The notes: generated by a model from the sequence alone, not told the origin. Shown: positions 13,301 through 25,487, numbered from the stretch's first letter. The stretch: DNA of 64,000 nt from Nematostella vectensis (GCF_932526225.1 NC_064042.1:3331001-3395000), one strand, 5' to 3'. Numbers and translations: made by a program.

Positions 13301-15923
13301 ATTTTCAGGGAGAAAATGTGCTGGAGCGTAGTTCAGAGCTAATCCACTCAGGTGATGTGCACAAGATTTCCCTCGGGACTTCACAGGAACGGGTCTTCTT
13401 TCTCTTCGACAACCAGCTTATCTATTGCAAAAAGGTAACTTTGGTATATTGAAAAAGTTACTGCTGTCTATGAATTACATAATAATTACAATTGCCATGT
13501 GTATCTCACTATTAACTAGCTTAATTCCTCAAAATATTGAATGTCAGACACCAAGGAGCTTTTTAAATCCAATTTATGCTCCAGTAATGTTTCGCGTAAC
13601 TTTCTAAGTCTACCCTGCATTTCGGAATGACAATAACAGTGCCGTGGCAGGCCTCGAAATATTGGGGGGGGGGGGGGGAGAATACAAAAAAAATAAGAAA
13701 ATATTTGGAGGGGGCACTTGCCCCCAGTGCCCCACCCCCTGCTACGGCCCTGAATAATAAAGTAAAAAAAAACTATACGATTTGCACCATGTGAGTTTTT
13801 AGGTGACAAATAACTATCCAACCCCTCTAAGATAATCAGCCAGAGATGTCAGAAGGGGTGGTTTTTTTAAAGATTTTATTTTTGACGATCTTTGGCTAAA
13901 CAGCCGCAGCCATGTCTGTGTTTATTTTGGCCGAGTTTGCCACTAAAAAAGTTACGTGATTTCTTAGTACAAGTCGCCTGTTACAAGTCGCCTGTTTAGT
14001 ACCATCAAGTCTTTGTGCTCCAGGACCCTGATTACAGTGATACAGTCTTTGTGTTTCCGGACTTAGTTAAAAGAAAAGTCTTTATGTTTCAGGACATACT
14101 CAGGAAGAATGGTTTATCCTATAAAGGTCGCATCGACATGAACTCTGCGCATGTCACCTGGGTGGAAGACAAAGAAGGTAGAGCGATGTTCAAAAGCACC
14201 ATGAAATGTAAAATGTCCTTTTTGTCTAGTGCTTTTTACATAGTCTCTGGACGCTTCTCACACATTAAATGGAACAAATGGTACCCTTCTATACATGCTG
14301 CTCAACCTAACTTACCATCGTAAGTCAGTCAGTGTGGCACTAAAATGGCTTGTGGGGTGCGTAAGAGAAAAGGGATCCGAGAATACGAGGGCTCTTTGTC
14401 CCCTGTGTTTTTGTTTTCTTTTACAGCTGAAAAATCCTACGTTGATCGTTTTGACGTTTAGTCATTAAATAAAATGTAGCTGAACATTATTAATGTACGC
14501 ATTTTGACGCCTCCAGAGAGCTATAAGAATGAGCCACTTGTGAACGCGTGGAAGATCTACAATGAAACCAAGAACAAATGGTACGTCGTGTACACAAAGA
14601 CCGCTGAGCAAAAAGAGCGCTGGCGCCTTGCGTTTACTGAGGAGAGAAGACGCGTGAAACAAGACGTCGAGTTCGGTGAGTGTCACGGCTTAACTTGGTA
14701 GACGGGCTCATACTAGATAAAATTGTTTTGTGCTCCGACTAATTAACATGCTCCAAAATGCTTGTTTCAAAACAAGGGTGTGGAGGACTTGTTTGGAAAG
14801 CCAGGTGAAAGCCATGTTTTGGGATAATTATGTCTGGAAAAGGCAGACATCTTGTTCTGTCCAGTCAACACTCCAACGATCGATGATCCTTGCAAACAAT
14901 TGGGTAACGGATTAACTTGGTGTCAAGCATCTTGGAAACAGCACTCTCATTTCGGTTTACGCCATGATGTTTAACGTATCCATTGTTTTTGGCCAAGCGG
15001 ATTGGTGCTATCAATACTAAACGATGCTTGCATTATTTGCAGAATGCAAGAAAATAAATAAAGAAATTTAAATAACAAAAAATCAAAATTGTCAGAAGCT
15101 TTCCCCAGAAATGTCAATGGGTATAACCAATACTGTTTCAAAGAGATTTTGACCAAAACTTCTTGTTGAAACTCAAACAGGGCTCGTCATACCACAGCCT
15201 ACCCGCCGTGCTGCCATGAGAGCCGCGAACGCGTCGATAAAGGGCAAGAAAGAACGAGCAGCAGGTAGTATTTACCTTGAAGTAACCACCTAAAAGAAAA
15301 TTTTATGCTTTTTCAGGGCCGACAAAAGCCTCAACCGATAAAATAGACGAAAGAATCTATTAGAATCCGCGCTATGGCCATCCGCTCTAATATATCAGTC
15401 ATACCCTCAAAGAAACTTCCAAAGACTCGCTGCTTTTACAATTTTGAAATATTTTTTGCGTTCTCCATTAAAAATCAGTCGTGTCATTGCCGCTTTTATT
15501 CACCAAATTCAATAAAAAATATCGAAACAGCTTCCTCAAATCAGCCAATGGATGCTTTCCCGCACTTGGTACTTTGCTAAGATGGCGAAAGACGACTGAG
15601 GCTTTTTAAAGTGTTTATACTTGTTAATGAACGTTCTAAATTCCCTGTGCTTCTTGATTATTGCAGAGCGAAGAGAAAGGTTTGTGCGGTCAGCATCGGA
15701 GTTCATGAAGTCTCCCCCGTCCCCAACTTTACGGCTTCCCCCGCCAGTATCAAGCGCTGATCTCATCCGCGAGGAATCGCCCGAAGACACAAAGACTGAT
15801 AAAACACAGGAAGGCAATCAGATCGGATTCCTTCAAAGAACTTCCGTGATCCGACGAAGCTTTGGATTACGCGGATCTGGCCGAAAGAAGAATAAGGATA
15901 AACGAATGAGTTCGGTATTTTAG
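1358..15923 (+). CDS. ARHGEF4/ARHGEF9-like: Rho guanine-nucleotide exchange factor, SH3-DH-PH (Asef/collybistin-like), long isoform
   Basis: Coding exons by eye: 1358-3931, 10243-10419, 10805-10978, 11481-11660, 12063-12167, 12295-12390, 12605-12766, 13309-13434, 14093-14177, 14517-14675, 15181-15264, 15667-15923. All are flanked by AG/GT and phases agree (1392 aa). Residues 1-858 come from one exon, are rich in Ser, Arg and Asp and look disordered. SH3 is about 862-918 ([22 protein letters not shown]). The DH domain begins near 950 ([13 protein letters not shown]) and includes [14 protein letters not shown]. The PH domain spans about 1150-1280 ([29 protein letters not shown]). A basic tail ends [16 protein letters not shown]. 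Known for the family: it catalyses GDP/GTP exchange on Rac/Cdc42 at membranes, with SH3 autoinhibition. The frame is open upstream to about 1319, but the first ATGs are 1358 and 1364. Inference: the exon 1 to exon 2 intron (6.3 kb) may hide exons I cannot see. Orthology to ARHGEF4, ARHGEF9 or SPATA13 cannot be separated by eye. Confidence 0.85.
6461..6620 (+). repeat. 40-bp tandem repeat, four copies
   Basis: Four nearly identical 40-bp units start at 6461, 6501, 6541 and 6581 (tccgggataatacactttga...tatcacatgc). The only differences are single bases. It lies in the long RhoGEF intron and has no coding role. Confidence 0.9.
8612..8677 (+). CDS. Probable alternative first coding exon of the RhoGEF (short isoform)
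   Basis: An ATG at 8612 opens 22 codons ([20 protein letters not shown] and two more) ending at a GTATGT donor at 8678 in phase 0. This matches the phase of the SH3 exon starting at 10243, whose peptide begins [16 protein letters not shown]. Joined to exons 2-12 it would encode a 556-residue protein, close in size to collybistin, which also starts just before its SH3 domain. A competing donor (GAG|GTGGTA) lies 3 nt earlier and keeps frame. No promoter motif was recognised. Transcript evidence is lacking, so this is an inference from phase, start codon and family isoform structure. Confidence 0.5.
11661..11985 (+). repeat. Decayed tandem copies of the RhoGEF exon 4 end and donor
   Basis: At least five degenerate units follow the exon 4 donor, each resembling atgatcggaagggtgttctt followed by agaaaacgtgagtaac from the exon boundary (11635-11670). 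Clear copies lie near 11684, 11732, 11799 and 11845, weaker ones to about 11985. Confidence 0.7.
13637..13752 (+). mobile_element. hAT-like MITE in RhoGEF intron 8
   Basis: Ends cagtgccgtggcagg and cctgctacggccctg are inverted repeats. A 5-bp duplication AATAA flanks it (13632-13636 and 13753-13757). The body holds a poly-G tract and a matching poly-C region. Five-bp duplications with CAG...CTG termini fit the hAT group with 5-bp target sites. Confidence 0.75.
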
Positions 15924-17653
15924 CGGGATAAGTTTCAATAATTTAAAAGGTTTACCGCTGGCTGGATGAGCACCGCAGGCACGGCTCAAGGATTCCGAAG
16001 TTTTATTTCATTATTTGAATGTATAGTGAATGAAGAGATCAACTTGTTCCAAAGACTTCGATATTTCCTTGTCTTAGCAGTGCCAGCAACACAGGGCGAT
16101 ATTGACGCATATTGCACGTTTCATTGTGTTTATGGCTAACTGAAGTTGAAAGCAAAATAAGGATGTGTTGTTGAATGCTATTCTATGCGGTTTTATGAAT
16201 CCTTGATAGTAGGGAACGCCCTAGGTTAGGATACAATGAGGGAGCCCTTATTTGCCTACCCTCATCACGAAGAAGAGTTTCATGTAATGGTATTTACATT
16301 CACATAGTTGTAAAGCTGTGTCACCACGGAAAAGATAGACCGTCATCTTCATTCCGACTACAACCAAACATTCCTCAGAGGGCCTTGAAATGTGATCTCC
16401 GGCACCTTGTATGGGCCTTGTGCGTTCATTAATATGCTGCACTTTTACAACTCAAGTGATTTCCACCCTAGCAAGCAAAGTGAGCAAGCATTAACGTCTT
16501 CATCGATCTACTGCAAAAACTCCAAACCTCTTAGCATGGGTATTTGTTTGCTGCTTCGATTAAGTTGTAGGATGTTATGAGAATTGTGTCAATGTACTTA
16601 TGACATTAATTTCACTCGGAGCATGACTTCCGCATTTGCATTTACATTTACTTTTTGAAATAATTGTAAATGTTGAATTCCGTTTTTTTAGCTCCACCTA
16701 GCTTCTTTCCTTTTTTTTTCACTTTCAGTTCTTTTCTTTCTAATGTGTTATTCTTGTATCTCTTATTTCTTAGTTTTTTTTGTTCTATTTGCATGACTTG
16801 AGTTTCTTAGCTCGCAGTTACGGAGGAGGACTACAACGTATGACCACAATGCCTGAGGTTGGCTGGAATTAAAGCTTAATAATAAGAATATGAAAAACAA
16901 TCTAATAACAGTCATATTGAATGAAAAGTCTACATTTATAAGCATTTTTGTCTTACTTGTTTATGCTTTCTTCACATATTATTCTTCGTGCATGCGCGGC
17001 GTCCGTTATGGCCTAAAATGTTTTTCACACAAATATATTCATTTAAAAGCTATATAATGCACATGAGAAATAAATTTATTTTCTGTATAAAATTTAATAA
17101 ATAAAACTGTTCGATATGTATACATGTTTATGCATTGAATCCGTGCCTTTTTAACACGTCCCTATTGAGGGCTCGCAACACGTCTAAGGAACTACCCGGG
17201 GGGGAGGGGGGGGGGGGAGGGAGGGGTACCGTGACTTAGATCTCTTCCAAATGCGAATGCGATTCGCAGACGTTAAGTCAATTTTGTAGCGAAGAAAAGG
17301 CGATGCCTTATTAACTACTTACTAACCAAGAGTGAGGTCATGCCGGGAAATATCAAACTGAGGCTTTGGCGTATCGACCGAGGCTTTGCGAGGTATTTTC
17401 CAATATGACCGAACGGTCGAGGTTAGTAAGTTGTTTATTATATGGCTTTTTAAATTAAAAATGACAAGAAAACAAATCAACTTTCGCGCGAATATCTATT
17501 AGCTTATCGATCGATTTCAAAAAGGCGGGAAAACAAGAAACACTCGCGCGCTTCCAAATAAAAAATGTAAATGAGTGGAAAAGATTTAACAACAAGTAAT
17601 TGGACGACTTTTCGGGCTATTTTCTTTCTATCTGCACCTTTTGGAAGCTACAG

Positions 17654-17827
17654 GTTTTATCATAGGTGAAGCTGATCCAGATGTCAGTCTTTACTGCATG
17701 AATGGACCACTGTTCAGTTCGAAAACTCCACGGTATGTAGGGAACAAACTTCTGAAGCAAAATAAAAAGACCGATCGCTTTGTGCTGCTTTATGATTTGA
17801 TGGAAATATTGCATTTACAAATAACAG
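17654..17827 (+). other. Orphan exon-like ORF of unknown identity
   Basis: A pyrimidine-rich tract (ttttctttctatctgcacc) precedes an AG at 17652-17653. A 174-nt open stretch then ends at a GTAGTA donor and is symmetric (phase 1 in and out). It reads GFIIGEADPDVSLYCMNGPL and later KKTDRFVLLYDLMEILHLQI. I do not recognise the family. No neighbouring exon in a matching phase was found, so it may be a relic, an exon of an unseen gene or chance. Confidence 0.3.
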
Positions 17828-20490
17828 GTAGTACTTTTTTCTTAAATAGACTTTTCGTGCAGCCGAACAAAACAACACAAAAAAGCTCAAAATGTCCCGC
17901 TCCGGATACGGAAAAGACGGCCCGCCAACCAACCATTTCTGCTTCTTCTGGGTGTTAGAATTCGCTTACTTGAATGTTCGCTGTCACTCATTTTGCAGTT
18001 TGAAGGCGGAAAAAAATTTAAGAAAAGAAGATTGTGAATTTTTTTCATAGGGCAATACGGGAATGTCACGACTAACAGACCAATAAGCCAATCACAGCGC
18101 GCGTACTATCGTAGCCATATAATAAGTTAAAATTTGTCGCCATCTTGATGTGTTTGGCCGCGTGCCGCTCCTTTTCAGCGTGCGCACAAGGGTGCTGATG
18201 AGTAGGAAGACGATAAAAGCACTGTTTGTGGCTTAAATCAAACTTGTACTAAGAAAATAAGAGCAGTCATACCAGCCATGTTGGCCGGTTTCGGCGAAAT
18301 TCGCACGAGGCCATGGTTACCTCTGACCTTCTTGTGTGTACTCAGGCACTTATATATCATGTGACTTGCGGACATTGGAATAGAATCGCAAAATAAAGAA
18401 AAAATACTTGAAAAATACTCGAAATTTTCGAATTGGTGGTTGATACGCTTTTTTATATATTAATTTTGAAAACTAAAAAAGTTGTTACCAGGAAAGGGAG
18501 AAATTCCGTTAAACCTAAAAATCCTCTGATAACGGCACCAAGTGTCTTTTACGAGTTTGAATTGTGACTTGCGATATCTGTTTTAATTATCATACCCCGA
18601 AATGCGGATCCGTCAGGTTTATACCACAAACCTTGATAACCTTCCAGATAGTCGTTATGAGCTTTAAATCCATATCCGCTCGCACAAAGAACAAATGTAC
18701 CTACCTACAGCAGCAGTGGTTTTACGGCTGAATGTCTTAGTTTGAAGGCTACTACCAAAGAGGTCTTTCAGGTTCAGGTAAGAGCGGTCTGCTAATCCTA
18801 TATCTATATCATATATAGATATAAATAATATAAAATAATGATCACTTGAATTCAAGTAAGGGACCGACTATTTGATATTTGACTGCTGACTGCGGGAGGG
18901 TTTTTTTTCTAAATGTTTCTTGCGGCCGTTGGGTTGCTTTGTTTATTAGCCAAGTTTCTTATTTGAGAATTCATTTCAGTTTTCTTGAAATTTCTTTTAG
19001 GAATTTGTTCTCGTCCCGTCTGATATCAAATGGTGGTCCCTATCCTAAATGCTCGGATTATCCTTTTACAATAGCGGCACAGACTTAACAAGAACGATGG
19101 TGATATTTCCCTGTCTTTGTCGTCGCTGATTGTGCTTTTGATGGCGGCCCTGAAAAGAATTCGCAAATCTTGTTCTTTTTTTCAATTGAAATTTTTTAAA
19201 TGGCTGTAGGCTTTTATTTGAGAAAAAAGGTTTTTTGGAAGTAGAGTAACAGAGTTTCCAAAGCATTCCTTTAGGAGTCAAAGCATCAATCTAGGTATAT
19301 TAACAAGAGTTGGATAGGATGAGATAATCAAATTTATTTAGGACCACAAGATTTATGACGATAGGGTTTGGGAGCCAGGGGGTCCGGGGAATAGGAACAA
19401 TATACAGATATAAGCCCCTTGGCTGGGTCGTTGTTTCTTATGCTCCTTATGTTTAAAGTGCATTCATAAAAAATCAACTTCACTAAACTAACTTTTGCTG
19501 TTTCAAATTAAGCCAGGCCTTTTGCTACGTCTCGTAAATTTGTTACGGGCTTTTATAATTGATGATAAATAGTCTATCGTAATTGTTTTGTGACTTCGCA
19601 TCGTAAGAATGAATGTGAAAGGTTAGTCGGGACAGAAAAGGGAGAGGGTATTTATGTCATGGTTGTCGCCACTGCGGTTTAGAAACATACATTTTTCATG
19701 CTGGAGAAGGAAAGATTCAGTAATATGATCCGGAAGAAGAAAGAAAACTCTAAAATCACACCAAGAAATCACCCCTCTCACACCGCCGAGAAGCCAAGTA
19801 TTCGTTTTTTCTATTGTTAGCTTACCGCAGAAGTATGTTTGTACAAACTTCATTGTCAAAATATACAGGATGGAATTATACGGAAGTTGTGCAGCTGTTT
19901 ATGTACTGTTGTCTGCGGCGTGAGCTTCTGGTTTTCAACAACAAACATTACAATATATCTTGGTGGCCTGACCTTCCGATGTTCTTGCATGTTCGTTAAA
20001 ACCAACTACTGGTTTAAGATAATCCTCTGATATCATTTGGTTTATTAGACCCGCTTGCTTTTTCATTGACCCTCTAACAAACCTCCCCCACATTCTATGG
20101 TCAATGCGAAAAGAAGGCACCTCTTTTGAAAAGGAAATGATTTTGGTTTGCTCAAGGCCTGAATCCGCCAGGTCCTTTTCTCCTAGAATTGCGTTGCAAT
20201 AAAGAGAGTGAGTAGAATAAAGAGCAATAAAATAAACAAAAAGTTAATAGAAATAAATGGGGTGAATGAGAGTAACGTTCTTTTAGCACCTATTTTTTCC
20301 CGAATATCCAAATTATTGAGCTACCATTTTTGAAACCTTCCAAAGTCACTGGACAGTTGATACCGGATTTTTCAAAGGTGTTTGAATCCACAACTATGAA
20401 ATCACAAAATCCTCAGGTTCCCCCGGATCCGCCACTGCCGGTCTCAGAGACAAAAAAAAGTCTGATACTAACTCTCACCAAGGTCTAACC

Positions 20491-21078
20491 GCCAGTGCTG
20501 AAAAACGAAAGACCAGTTTTTTTTATTAAATGACGGCTTTTACCGGCGAACTGTCATATTTTGGCGAATGCTAAGAAAACTAAGCGCAAAGCTAAGGCTA
20601 TATATTTTTTATGACTCCCTCATTATCAAACAAAGCTGTTGTCTTTCGTACAGTATGGTTTTAATGCTGTACAGTTCAGGGGCGGTGGATACAGGGGGGT
20701 GGATTGGATAGATATTTATTCCCCTTTTTGAGTAAAAAAAAGAGTCTTTTTTGTTTGAAAAAAAAAATAAATGTCTGAGGGACGGACGGACTGTCCATGT
20801 GCCTTCGTCTGCTTGACTTTGCTGACGCGACAAATCCAATACAGCTTGAAGTATTATTGTTAGATCTATGTGACCTTCCAAGAACCACTGCATCAGTTAT
20901 ACAGTAATCCGTCTATCTGGCCATGATCCACCACCACTTTGAAATCCTGGATCCGCCTGCAGTTAGTCAAAGCAGCCACTGATGTCAGCCTTTCGTACCT
21001 TTATTCGAACGCTTCAAACTACGATTGTGTCTGTTTTTGCCAGAGCAGGCGCATGCGCATGCGTTATTCAGCACTGTC
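20491..21078 (+). mobile_element. Mutator-like MITE, copy A, with a nested hAT-like insertion
   Basis: Terminal inverted repeats gccagtgctgaaaaacg and (reverse complement of the end) gacagtgctgaataacg are flanked by a perfect 9-bp target-site duplication GGTCTAACC at 20482-20490 and 21079-21087. The interior matches copies B (59403-59731) and C (63252-63578). It is about 260 bp longer because another element occupies 20677-20959. Nine-bp duplications are typical of Mutator-like transposons. Confidence 0.82.
20677..20959 (+). mobile_element. hAT-like MITE nested in Mutator-like copy A
   Basis: It begins caggggcggtggatacagg and ends cctggatccgcctg, giving imperfect terminal inverted repeats. 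It interrupts the copy A sequence ...gctgtacagtt|agtcaaagcag at exactly the place where copies B and C are continuous. The 5-bp duplication CAGTT (20672-20676 and 20960-20964) flanks it. No coding capacity. Confidence 0.75.
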
Positions 21079-21895
21079 GGTCTAACCTTACCCTTCTCGT
21101 GAGAGCTATCATCTGTCTTTTACCATCACCCTTCACCCCTCAAGCATACAAACACTTCCTTGTATTTACCAGCCTGTCAAAGCTCAATAGATCGAGTACG
21201 AAGTGTTTGCAAACGGATCCTAGATACTTAAACCACAACAAAGTCAACATGGTTTTGTATCCGTTCATTTGAAAGTTATGACATAGAAGTAGCTGGTAAT
21301 GACACTTCAGTTCGATTAAGTTTGTATAAGCGGAGATTGTAATCGTATAAATGAAGATTTTTTTTAAGAACCAGGTCTCGATGGTAAGATAATAAGAGGC
21401 GGAGTTTTAAGTTTGGATTCCCCACAGCTAACAAGTACGTATATGAACACTATCTGACGTTTATCTGACTAGCCATTGTTCACACTTTTTTTGTTATGAT
21501 CACATTTCTTTTTTTTTCAACCCTATCATTCACAATTCTCGATTGTGAAAGTCGCTTATCTCATTTTAAGTGTTTTGCTAGACGTAATCGTAAATCCAAA
21601 GCTTTTTTTTTTATAATAAAACGCTGCTCTTGTCGTTTGATAAGTGTAGTTCACATCGTGTCCATATATACTTCAAACTAATTTCATATTTTGTCGAGTG
21701 CTTTTTCACCACTTTTTTTCGTTTTTAGGGATTTTTTTTTTGTTAAGAGACATTGAGCGTGGCTTTTCCGATCTGGAAATTTTGTTTAACGATCTTTAAA
21801 AACACAAAAACGTAGGAGGAAACCCCCGGACAGCCTGGTTTATGTCGGATCGGACCTTGTGGTCTGCGTCGACAGTTGATTATGAAATAAAACCT

Positions 21896-22250
21896 TTAAA
21901 AAAAAAAGTCGACAACAACGCAGAGTTGTTTTTTTTTAAACCACGCTGCTGAACACTTTCTGAAACCTAACCTCTCCGCTTCTGACATAGAGATCATCCC
22001 TATTGAAAAAATTAATAACAAACAACTGCGACTCCATCTGCAAAGCAAGAGAGAAGCCACACTGATAGCTCGCGCTGGCAATCATAAATTACTAAATCTT
22101 TTGTTAGTTAATCATCAAGGAACTTTGTTAATACAGATACTAGCTGTAACATGCCACTGTAACTCATTTATAACCTAAAGAAGGCAGGTATTGGCCTGCC
22201 GAAATATCGTTTTAAAAAAACAACTCTGCGTTGTTGTCGACTTTCTTTTA
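21896..22250 (+). mobile_element. Penelope-like retroelement fragment between inverted repeats
   Basis: From 21942 an open stretch reads HAAEHFLKPNLSASDIEIIP and later REATLIARAGNHKLLNLL. I read this as a decayed C-terminal GIY-YIG-type endonuclease region, which is the usual tail of Penelope-like and related elements. A downstream hairpin (ggcaggtattggcctgcc, 22186-22203, followed by gaaatatcg) resembles the decayed hammerhead at such termini. The unit is bounded by inverted repeats: gtcgacaacaacgcagagtt at 21908-21927 and its reverse complement at about 22223-22242, both flanked by an A-rich extension containing aaataaaac. Family assignment is moderate. Confidence 0.45.
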
Positions 22251-22879
22251 AATGTTTTATTTTAAAACACGCCACATATTTTATGGAATTGAAATGAGTT
22301 ACACTCTGCGCAATTGAAAAGTAAGTACTTGGTTTTGCTTTATTTTTTGTCTTTTTCAAAATCGCCTATAAAAGTAACATTGCTTGAAATATTTTACCCT
22401 TATTTAGTTATTAAGTTCCCTACGATAATTGAACCAGAAGAAAGTTTTTTTCTTTCGACCGAGAAGAGGGTATAAAAGAAAGGCTCTGGTCCCGGAACAG
22501 AATCCTGCATCTTGTAAAATAATACTCATAATAAATTTCCTGTTTCCCGTACGATTATTTTGTTCAACCCGGCATTCCTTGTAAATATCCTTACCTGGTC
22601 CTGAAAAGATTAATGAATAATATAGATTTAGGCACTGCCTAAAAGCGGAGCCAGCATTGAACACCTTTTTTGTTGACTGATCGAGGTATTTTTGGTGGAT
22701 CTAGATTCCTGCTAGGATCCTAGGATCCTGCTCTTTACTGAGATTTATTTATTGTACCAACCAAATGGATCCAGGCCTTATCCAATAATTTAAATTATGC
22801 AGTACATCAAAGTTAACAAACACAATTCCTGGTGTGAATATGGCTGTCAAGATTCTAATGGTAAATTCTTATGTCCCAT

Positions 22880-24065
22880 CATAGAAGTTCCATTATGAAT
22901 ATTTTTTTTAAATTAAAACAATACTCCGACAAGCTTTGCCCTTGTGCAGAATATGTCATGGATGTAACAGCATTCCAAAGATTTGAAATAATATATTAAG
23001 ACTGTTTAGATACTGTAATTTTTATGTATTGATTTAGTGGCGATTCTCTCCTTTATTAGACCGAATATTGCAGAAAAATGTCTGGAAATTAAAATCCAAA
23101 AATATATCTCCTTTCATGCATTACATATTGGTGTACCCACCCTTTACCATATAGTGGCCTTGTTGTTGGTGACTTTTAATTTCAAACCAAAGCCTTTCAT
23201 TGATCTATGTTTGGGGTAGAGAGGAATCAAAGAATATCGATTGACTAAAAAATAGTTGACGGGAGAGGAGATATAAAGGAAATTGACTCAACTTGAAAGG
23301 TTTGTTGAAAAAAAATATAACAGTAATAAAAATAATTTGATTGAGCATTTCTTGACATTTCCCCTTTCCCATTATCTTAACCCTTTCACCACCACAGGCC
23401 TCTAAAGAGGCCATGTGAACAGAATCCTATTATTGAAAAAGAACAAGGTTGTTGCTAGTGTTACAAAGTTTAAGTATCTTGCCCCAAAAACCCTTCCCCT
23501 TAATAAAAGTTCCATTAATAAACATTTGTAAACCTACATTCTGACAAGCTTTCTCTTTGCAAAGAACAAGTAATGGATGAAACAGGATTTCAAAGATAGA
23601 ATATAGTGTTAGACACAATTTTAGTAAGATGCAATACTGAAGTTTTATTGTACCATTTTTAGAGGTGATTTCCCATCCCCATGGGAATTAATATCTAAAC
23701 ATATACATCCAGTAATGCATTATATTTTGGTGTTTTTAGAAACCCTGGATCCAACCATTCCAATGAAATAAATATGAACCTCTAAAATAAATGTAATGGG
23801 AAAGAGACTTGGAAAGGAAATCCTTAAAAGAAGATATAAGTGAAAGTACTAAATGAAAATTTCTAATTCAAAAATCAAATCTGTTCATTAATTTATTTTT
23901 GGTGTAGAGGGGAAATAGCAAAGAGCATCAATTACATAAAAATAGTCAACAAGGAAAAGGAAGAAATATGACTCTTTTTTAAATGTTTGAAAAGAAAATA
24001 TAATAACAATGATGTGATAATTATATTCAGTACTTTCCTAAAATATCCCTTTTCCCATTATCTTT
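22880..24065 (+). repeat. Old tandem duplication of about 0.65 kb
   Basis: Landmarks recur in order: gacaagctttgcccttgtgc (22929) / gacaagctttctctttgc (23542); tttggggtagagaggaatca (23211) / tttggtgtagaggggaaat (23898); cccctttcccattatctt (23361) / cccttttcccattatctt (24046). Offsets grow from 613 to 687 bp because of indels. Neither copy has a coding frame. Confidence 0.6.
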
Positions 24066-24200
24066 AGGTTGATAGAAAACTGTTTTCTTTACAGATTTAT
24101 TATTTAAACAGCAAAAGTTTGTTTTTAGTTTACTATAATATAAGTATCTTGTTCTAAAAAAACCTATTGAGTGTGTACTGCTGAATCACGTGGTAATGCC

Positions 24201-24401
24201 CTAGTCATTTGAGCCCCCTCCCTTATGGTCCTGGGGAAGTCAGGGGTAATGTGGGATTTTATATTACTTTTTAACCAGAATATGTCAAGTGGAGTTGTGG
24301 TATTGACAGTTTTCGACTCTTAACTTGGAAACAGGCTTTTATTAACGTCTAATCCCCCACCCTTTCCTGGGACCATGTGTGTAGGGGTATTAAATGACTA
24401 G
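24201..24401 (+). mobile_element. Possible fold-back MITE
   Basis: Left end ctagtcatttgagccccctc and right end (reverse complement) ctagtcatttaatacccctac are similar, and both continue into an atggtcc...gg block. Arms are about 40 bp with mismatches. No duplication was identified. Confidence 0.4.
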
Positions 24402-25487
24402 TGAATAAGAACTCCCTACTGTTATCTTTCAAGACATGGTTTTCAATTCTAATGTCTTCCAGTGTTTAGCATTCATCATAAAAGAGTGACATTTCTTTCA
24501 AAACAATATTTTCATCAAGACATTTGTAATCTGACTAATTTCCACAACTATTTGAAAAAAAAATAAACACATGAGATGCAAGATGCAGACAATAACAACA
24601 ATACATATTGGCAATAGGGGTTGATTTTTTTATACTCGGTAAGGAAAATTTCTCTTGTAAGTTTTAAAAGTTGCTGTATCTTCTAAGGATATGTATCTTC
24701 TTAGGACTAAGAGCACAGGATACGGACAAGAACGGCCTTCTTTAGCAGTATATGACAAATGCAACACGATATTGGTTAGCCTTTATGAAATATTTCAACA
24801 CAATCAAGAACAAAGATAGAACAAAGAATGTCAAAACAAAAGGAGTTATGCTCAAATAATTTGATTACTAAGTTAAGTACTCGCATTCTCAAAGCAAACA
24901 AAAAGGACAACAAAAAGCCCAATAACTGCCATATCCTTAAGACAATACAAAGCGTCGTCCGAAACTTACCTTGCATTATTTTTGTCGCTTTCTTGTGGTT
25001 GTGTTCGCTTTTAAATTTACTAGCTAAAACCAGACATATCCTTACATAAATCTTGGCGTGAATGAATGTTAGTAGATCTCCTCTAGTCGACTTTATCCTT
25101 AAGTCACAAAATTTGAGGCAAAAAGAAGTAATCATCGCATGGCAACAACCTTTTCCCTTGCTCCGTGCTTGTATTTAGCCGCCATTACGGGGCCGAGTGG
25201 GGCCTGGGAGTTGCGCGGCTGACTGGTGAGTGACACCACAGGGTACCCGCGCAATGACCACAAAACCAAGTCTCATAGTTATACCATATTTCTATACCTA
25301 TGGAGCTCCGCGCGCCGCGCTGGCTCCGCTAATACTTCCAAAAGGATTTTGCAAAAGTTAATGATATGGATATATTTTGCCTACCGCTTGCTATAAAAAA
25401 AACTTATTCTGCACCTGTTAGTCTGTCTCATTCACGTCAATCCCTTTGCTCACCTGTATTTGTCTGTCTCATTGACCGTGTTTCAGG

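Larger units (their letters stand above)
15924..25487. other. RhoGEF 3' region and intergenic repeat-rich spacer
   Basis: AATAAA hexamers at 17069-17074 and 17097-17106 could end the RhoGEF transcript. Beyond them I see only the transposon remnants, the old tandem duplication and the orphan exon-like ORF listed separately. Many short ORFs here have no recognisable content. Confidence 0.5.

Noticed and set aside
18196-18220. ctgatgagtaggaagacg as a second hammerhead core
   Set aside because: No complementary stem II and no GAAA follow.
24776-25135. 119-codon minus ORF
   Set aside because: Hydrophobic AT-rich reading with no family resemblance and no neighbouring signals.
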